Of a stretch of 7,287 bases of DNA, positions 5,160 to 7,287 are shown piece after piece. Position numbers and translations under genes: made by a program. Each line of letters opens with the position of its first letter. Positions within the stretch are counted from its first letter, which is position 1. The DNA is from Actinomycetota bacterium (GTDB taxonomy: Bacteria > Actinomycetota > Geothermincolia > Fen-727 > JAQURN01): assembly GCA_028715585.1 (NCBI GenBank), contig JAQURN010000061.1, forward strand, positions 1-7,287. The letters run 5' to 3'. Below the pieces are notes generated by a model. That model made no database searches, was not told the origin of the DNA, and saw nothing but the letters and a program-made list of their open reading frames with translations.

Positions 5160-7287
5160 TCATATCCCAGTATATCCCTCGGAGAAGAACCAGTCCCTGC
5201 CCGGGCGCTCTACCCCAGGTGAGCAGCTTCCTCCATCGATCGCTCCATAAATGAAATACATGGCTCGCTCTACCACAATGGGGACGTCGCTCGAGATGCG
5301 GGTCGAAAACTCCACCGCTTCCATGGACTCAATCCTATCAACCTCAATCGTGCGGCGTGAGAGAGGCTCGATCTCGAAGCGGCGCTCCACCAATCCACCA
5401 TTCTCAAGCATGAAATAAACATTAGCGTTGACTTTTTTATCCGAGGGATTGAAGAGAAGAAGGTAGGTATCAAAGCGCCCGGTGGTATAGCCTTCCGCAA
5501 AATACCAATCCGACGATAAATCACGCGATGCCACCGCCGCGTGACCATCAGAAATACCGTGGTAGGTGAAATACATCGATCTCTCCACGGCAATCGGGAC
5601 ATCTGACTCGACGCGGGATGAGAACTCCTTCGATTCCCATCCCTTCACGTTGTCAACCACAAGCGTGGAGCGTGACATGGGAGGGACGTAAAGCAAAACT
5701 TCTTTTTTCTCACCCTCGTTTCCAAAAAGCTGGACTTTCGCGTTAGCACTCTGTGGCTGAGGATTGAGGAGTAGGATATAGGAGTCAAAACCCTCGCCGG
5801 TGTAGCCCTCCGATAGGTACCACTCCGTTCCCAGGTCCTTCTGGGCGGTGGAGTTATGCCCACCCGATACCTCCCCGTAGGCAAAATACATAGAGCGCTC
5901 CACCACTATGGGAGAAGTGGCATCCACGCGGCATGAAAACTCAGCTTGCTCGAAGCCAGGAACGGAATCAACCGAGATGGTAGAACGAGAAGTTGGAGGA
6001 AGTGTCAAAGAAAGATTTTTAGTTTGACCGTTTGAATCCATCAAGGAAACATTGGCCTCCGCCACCTCTTCGCGTGGGTTCCCAAGGAGTATGTAGGTGT
6101 CAAATCCCCACGCGGTACAACCCTCCGCGAGATACCACACTAGCGCTGGCTCTGGGACTCCTGGGCTTGTAGAACCGCCTGAATAAGCACCGCGGTAACG
6201 AAAGTACATGGCGCGCTCGGCAAGTATATCGTCACTGGCTTTGATGGATGTTGAAACTTCCTGGTTGAAAAGTTTTCGGTCCACTTTCACCGTAGCCCTA
6301 GCGAGTGGAGGAATACTCAAGGTCTCCCCTGTTTTTCTTCCCTCGGAAAGCATATAGGTGAGCTCGGCAGAAACCTCGCTATGCGTTGGATTGGTCAAAA
6401 GAACATAGGTATCGAAAGTCTCTGGCTCAAGTTCCGCGATAACCCGTCTTGCCCAGGCGAAATTCTCCTCCCAATAGCCAGAAAGGGAATCTACAGAAAC
6501 GCCCGCGTTTCCCCCAGTGGAGTGTATGAAAAGATTCTGCCCTATATAGAGACCAGCATGCCCTATCGTCTGGCTTTCCCTTCCACCGCTCTTGTAGAAA
6601 AAAACCAAATCACCTGCCAGAAGATCTTCTCTCTTTACACGGGGATACCTATCGTCTTTTGCCTGGTCATTGGAATTCCTTTTCATGGGATAGCCCAAAA
6701 CGCCGTGGAGCACGTAATACACGAGCCCCGAGCAATCATATCCTCCCTCTAAGTCAGATTCACCTCCCCAAACATAGGGATAGCCAATCTTCGAAAAGGC
6801 GGCATCCATCGCGGTCGAGCGAAGCTTTCCTACCCAAGGCGCCTGGCAATGCACCCAGTCAAACGTGTTCCCGATATAAGCCCTACGGTAATCGGAGAGC
6901 TTGTCCGTCTGTTGGAGGCTGAATGCCATCTCGCCACGGGGATAATAATCCAGGGGCTTGGTAAGAGTATCGCTATATTTCAATTTGAGGTCGTTCGCAA
7001 TAACCGACTGAGGGGCATAAGTGGGTGCCCTCGAATAAAGTGCCCTGAGATTTGCCATTTCATCCTGGAATCGGAGACCGGAAACAAGCCCCCCTAAAGC
7101 CTCTATCGTGGTCACGTCAGCAGAAGGCTTGAAGCTTCCATCCGGAAAGTTGGACAAAAAACCACACTTTACGGCAATGTTCGCGTAGCGAAAGTCCTCG
7201 CTCCCTTGCTCGATGTCGGTGAACCCTATGGAGGGGTCGATTTCTTCGGATGCCTTTTCAAAAAACCTCACAAGAGACCGCGCGCAA
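5160..7287 (-). CDS. SLH-domain NlpC/P60 peptidoglycan hydrolase with four surface repeats (5' partial)
   Basis: The frame stays open through the right edge (CARSL precedes the GTG at 7271, with no ribosome site there), so the true start is outside the window. Residues are counted from the GTG at 7271. An SLH motif runs from FTDIEQ (17) through NFPDGSFKPSADVTTIEA (41-58), and a decayed second SLH-like stretch spans about 84-120. The upstream residues look like the end of another SLH copy. SLH modules usually bind pyruvylated wall polymer, holding the enzyme at the surface. NlpC/P60 follows at 150-277: YVWGGESDLEGGYDCSGLV carries catalytic Cys180, IGHAGLYIG carries His238, and FIHSTGG carries His250. 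This is a full Cys-His-His set, so cleavage of stem-peptide bonds (commonly D-Glu to diamino acid) is expected. Four repeats occupy 286-703. The stop is 53 bp before the SpoIID-like gene. Confidence 0.9.
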   Translation of the reverse strand, partial: CARSLVRFFEKASEEIDPSIGFTDIEQGSEDFRYANIAVKCGFLSNFPDGSFKPSADVTTIEALGGLVSGLRFQDEMANLRALYSRAPTYAPQSVIANDLKLKYSDTLTKPLDYYPRGEMAFSLQQTDKLSDYRRAYIGNTFDWVHCQAPWVGKLRSTAMDAAFSKIGYPYVWGGESDLEGGYDCSGLVYYVLHGVLGYPMKRNSNDQAKDDRYPRVKREDLLAGDLVFFYKSGGRESQTIGHAGLYIGQNLFIHSTGGNAGVSVDSLSGYWEENFAWARRVIAELEPETFDTYVLLTNPTHSEVSAELTYMLSEGRKTGETLSIPPLARATVKVDRKLFNQEVSTSIKASDDILAERAMYFRYRGAYSGGSTSPGVPEPALVWYLAEGCTAWGFDTYILLGNPREEVAEANVSLMDSNGQTKNLSLTLPPTSRSTISVDSVPGFEQAEFSCRVDATSPIVVERSMYFAYGEVSGGHNSTAQKDLGTEWYLSEGYTGEGFDSYILLLNPQPQSANAKVQLFGNEGEKKEVLLYVPPMSRSTLVVDNVKGWESKEFSSRVESDVPIAVERSMYFTYHGISDGHAAVASRDLSSDWYFAEGYTTGRFDTYLLLFNPSDKKVNANVYFMLENGGLVERRFEIEPLSRRTIEVDRIESMEAVEFSTRISSDVPIVVERAMYFIYGAIDGGSCSPGVERPGRDWFFSEGYTGI
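5163..6416 (-). repeat. Four tandem FDTY...EGYTG protein repeats in the NlpC/P60 gene
   Basis: The units are at 6105-6416 (residues 286-389), 5790-6104 (390-494), 5475-5789 (495-599) and 5163-5474 (600-703), of 104, 105, 105 and 104 residues, more regular than in the neighbouring gene. The motif order is the same: FD(T/S)YxLLxNP, a PPxSRxT or similar strand step, FS(T/S/C)R, ERxMYF, then WY(L/F)(A/S)EGYT. Unit 1 ends with the variant AEGCTAWG, in which a Cys replaces the usual Tyr. Unit 4 ends DWFFSEGYTGI at the stop codon. The array begins right after the catalytic domain (ARRVIAELEPET) with a very short linker. Confidence 0.9.

Noticed and set aside
7269..7271. GTG at 7271 as the true start of the NlpC/P60 gene
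   Set aside because: There is no ribosome site upstream, the frame continues open to the edge, and the first residues look like the middle of an SLH module with no signal peptide.

Overview
The window carries a tightly packed set of genes that all read on the minus strand, so the biological order runs from right to left. The genes are an SLH-NlpC/P60 wall hydrolase (5' end off the window), a secreted SpoIID/LytB-type protein, rmlA, rmlC, rmlB, and the first 24 codons of an unidentified gene. The host looks like a monoderm bacterium with a peptidoglycan wall and an S-layer-type surface. The reasons are the SLH module, the SpoIID/LytB glycan-strand enzyme, the NlpC/P60 peptidase, and Shine-Dalgarno sites close to AAGGAGG. 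The 'WYFAEGYTG / FDTYILL-NP' repeats, the SpoIID domain with its GHG motif at the front, and the long-form RmlA together suggest a deep-branching, possibly thermophilic actinobacterial lineage. That placement is inference from family resemblance, not proof.

Right half (7287-2875): two large envelope proteins. The first has an SLH module, a complete NlpC/P60 catalytic domain (Cys180, His238, His250 in the numbering used here) and four ~105-residue repeats. The second has a signal peptide, a cysteine-rich SpoIID/LytB domain in permuted order and four repeats of the same family. Both arrays start at an FDTY motif and stop at a W(Y/F)FSEGYTG motif plus one residue. The two genes are 53 bp apart and are probably co-transcribed.

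Middle (2874-2764): the only sizeable gap inside the gene run. It holds a plausible sigma70-type promoter (TTGAGG, 17 bp, TAAGAT, with an extended TG) overlapped by a 23-bp near-perfect dyad. This would allow the sugar-nucleotide genes to be expressed and controlled separately from the wall genes.

Left half (2763-231): rmlA (GTG start), rmlC (the real ATG is probably at 1655, after a good AAGGAG) and rmlB. They should turn glucose-1-phosphate into dTDP-4-keto-6-deoxy sugars on the way to dTDP-L-rhamnose. RmlD, the final reductase, is not in the window. Beyond rmlB, 75-230 has no gene but holds a possible promoter, a GC-rich hairpin and a strong ribosome binding site for the partial gene at 1-74.

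Together the genes read as a cell-envelope locus: two peptidoglycan-acting proteins that share a surface repeat, next to enzymes that make the activated deoxysugar of a wall glycan. I saw no Rho-independent terminator, tRNA, rRNA, CRISPR array, insertion sequence or attachment site.
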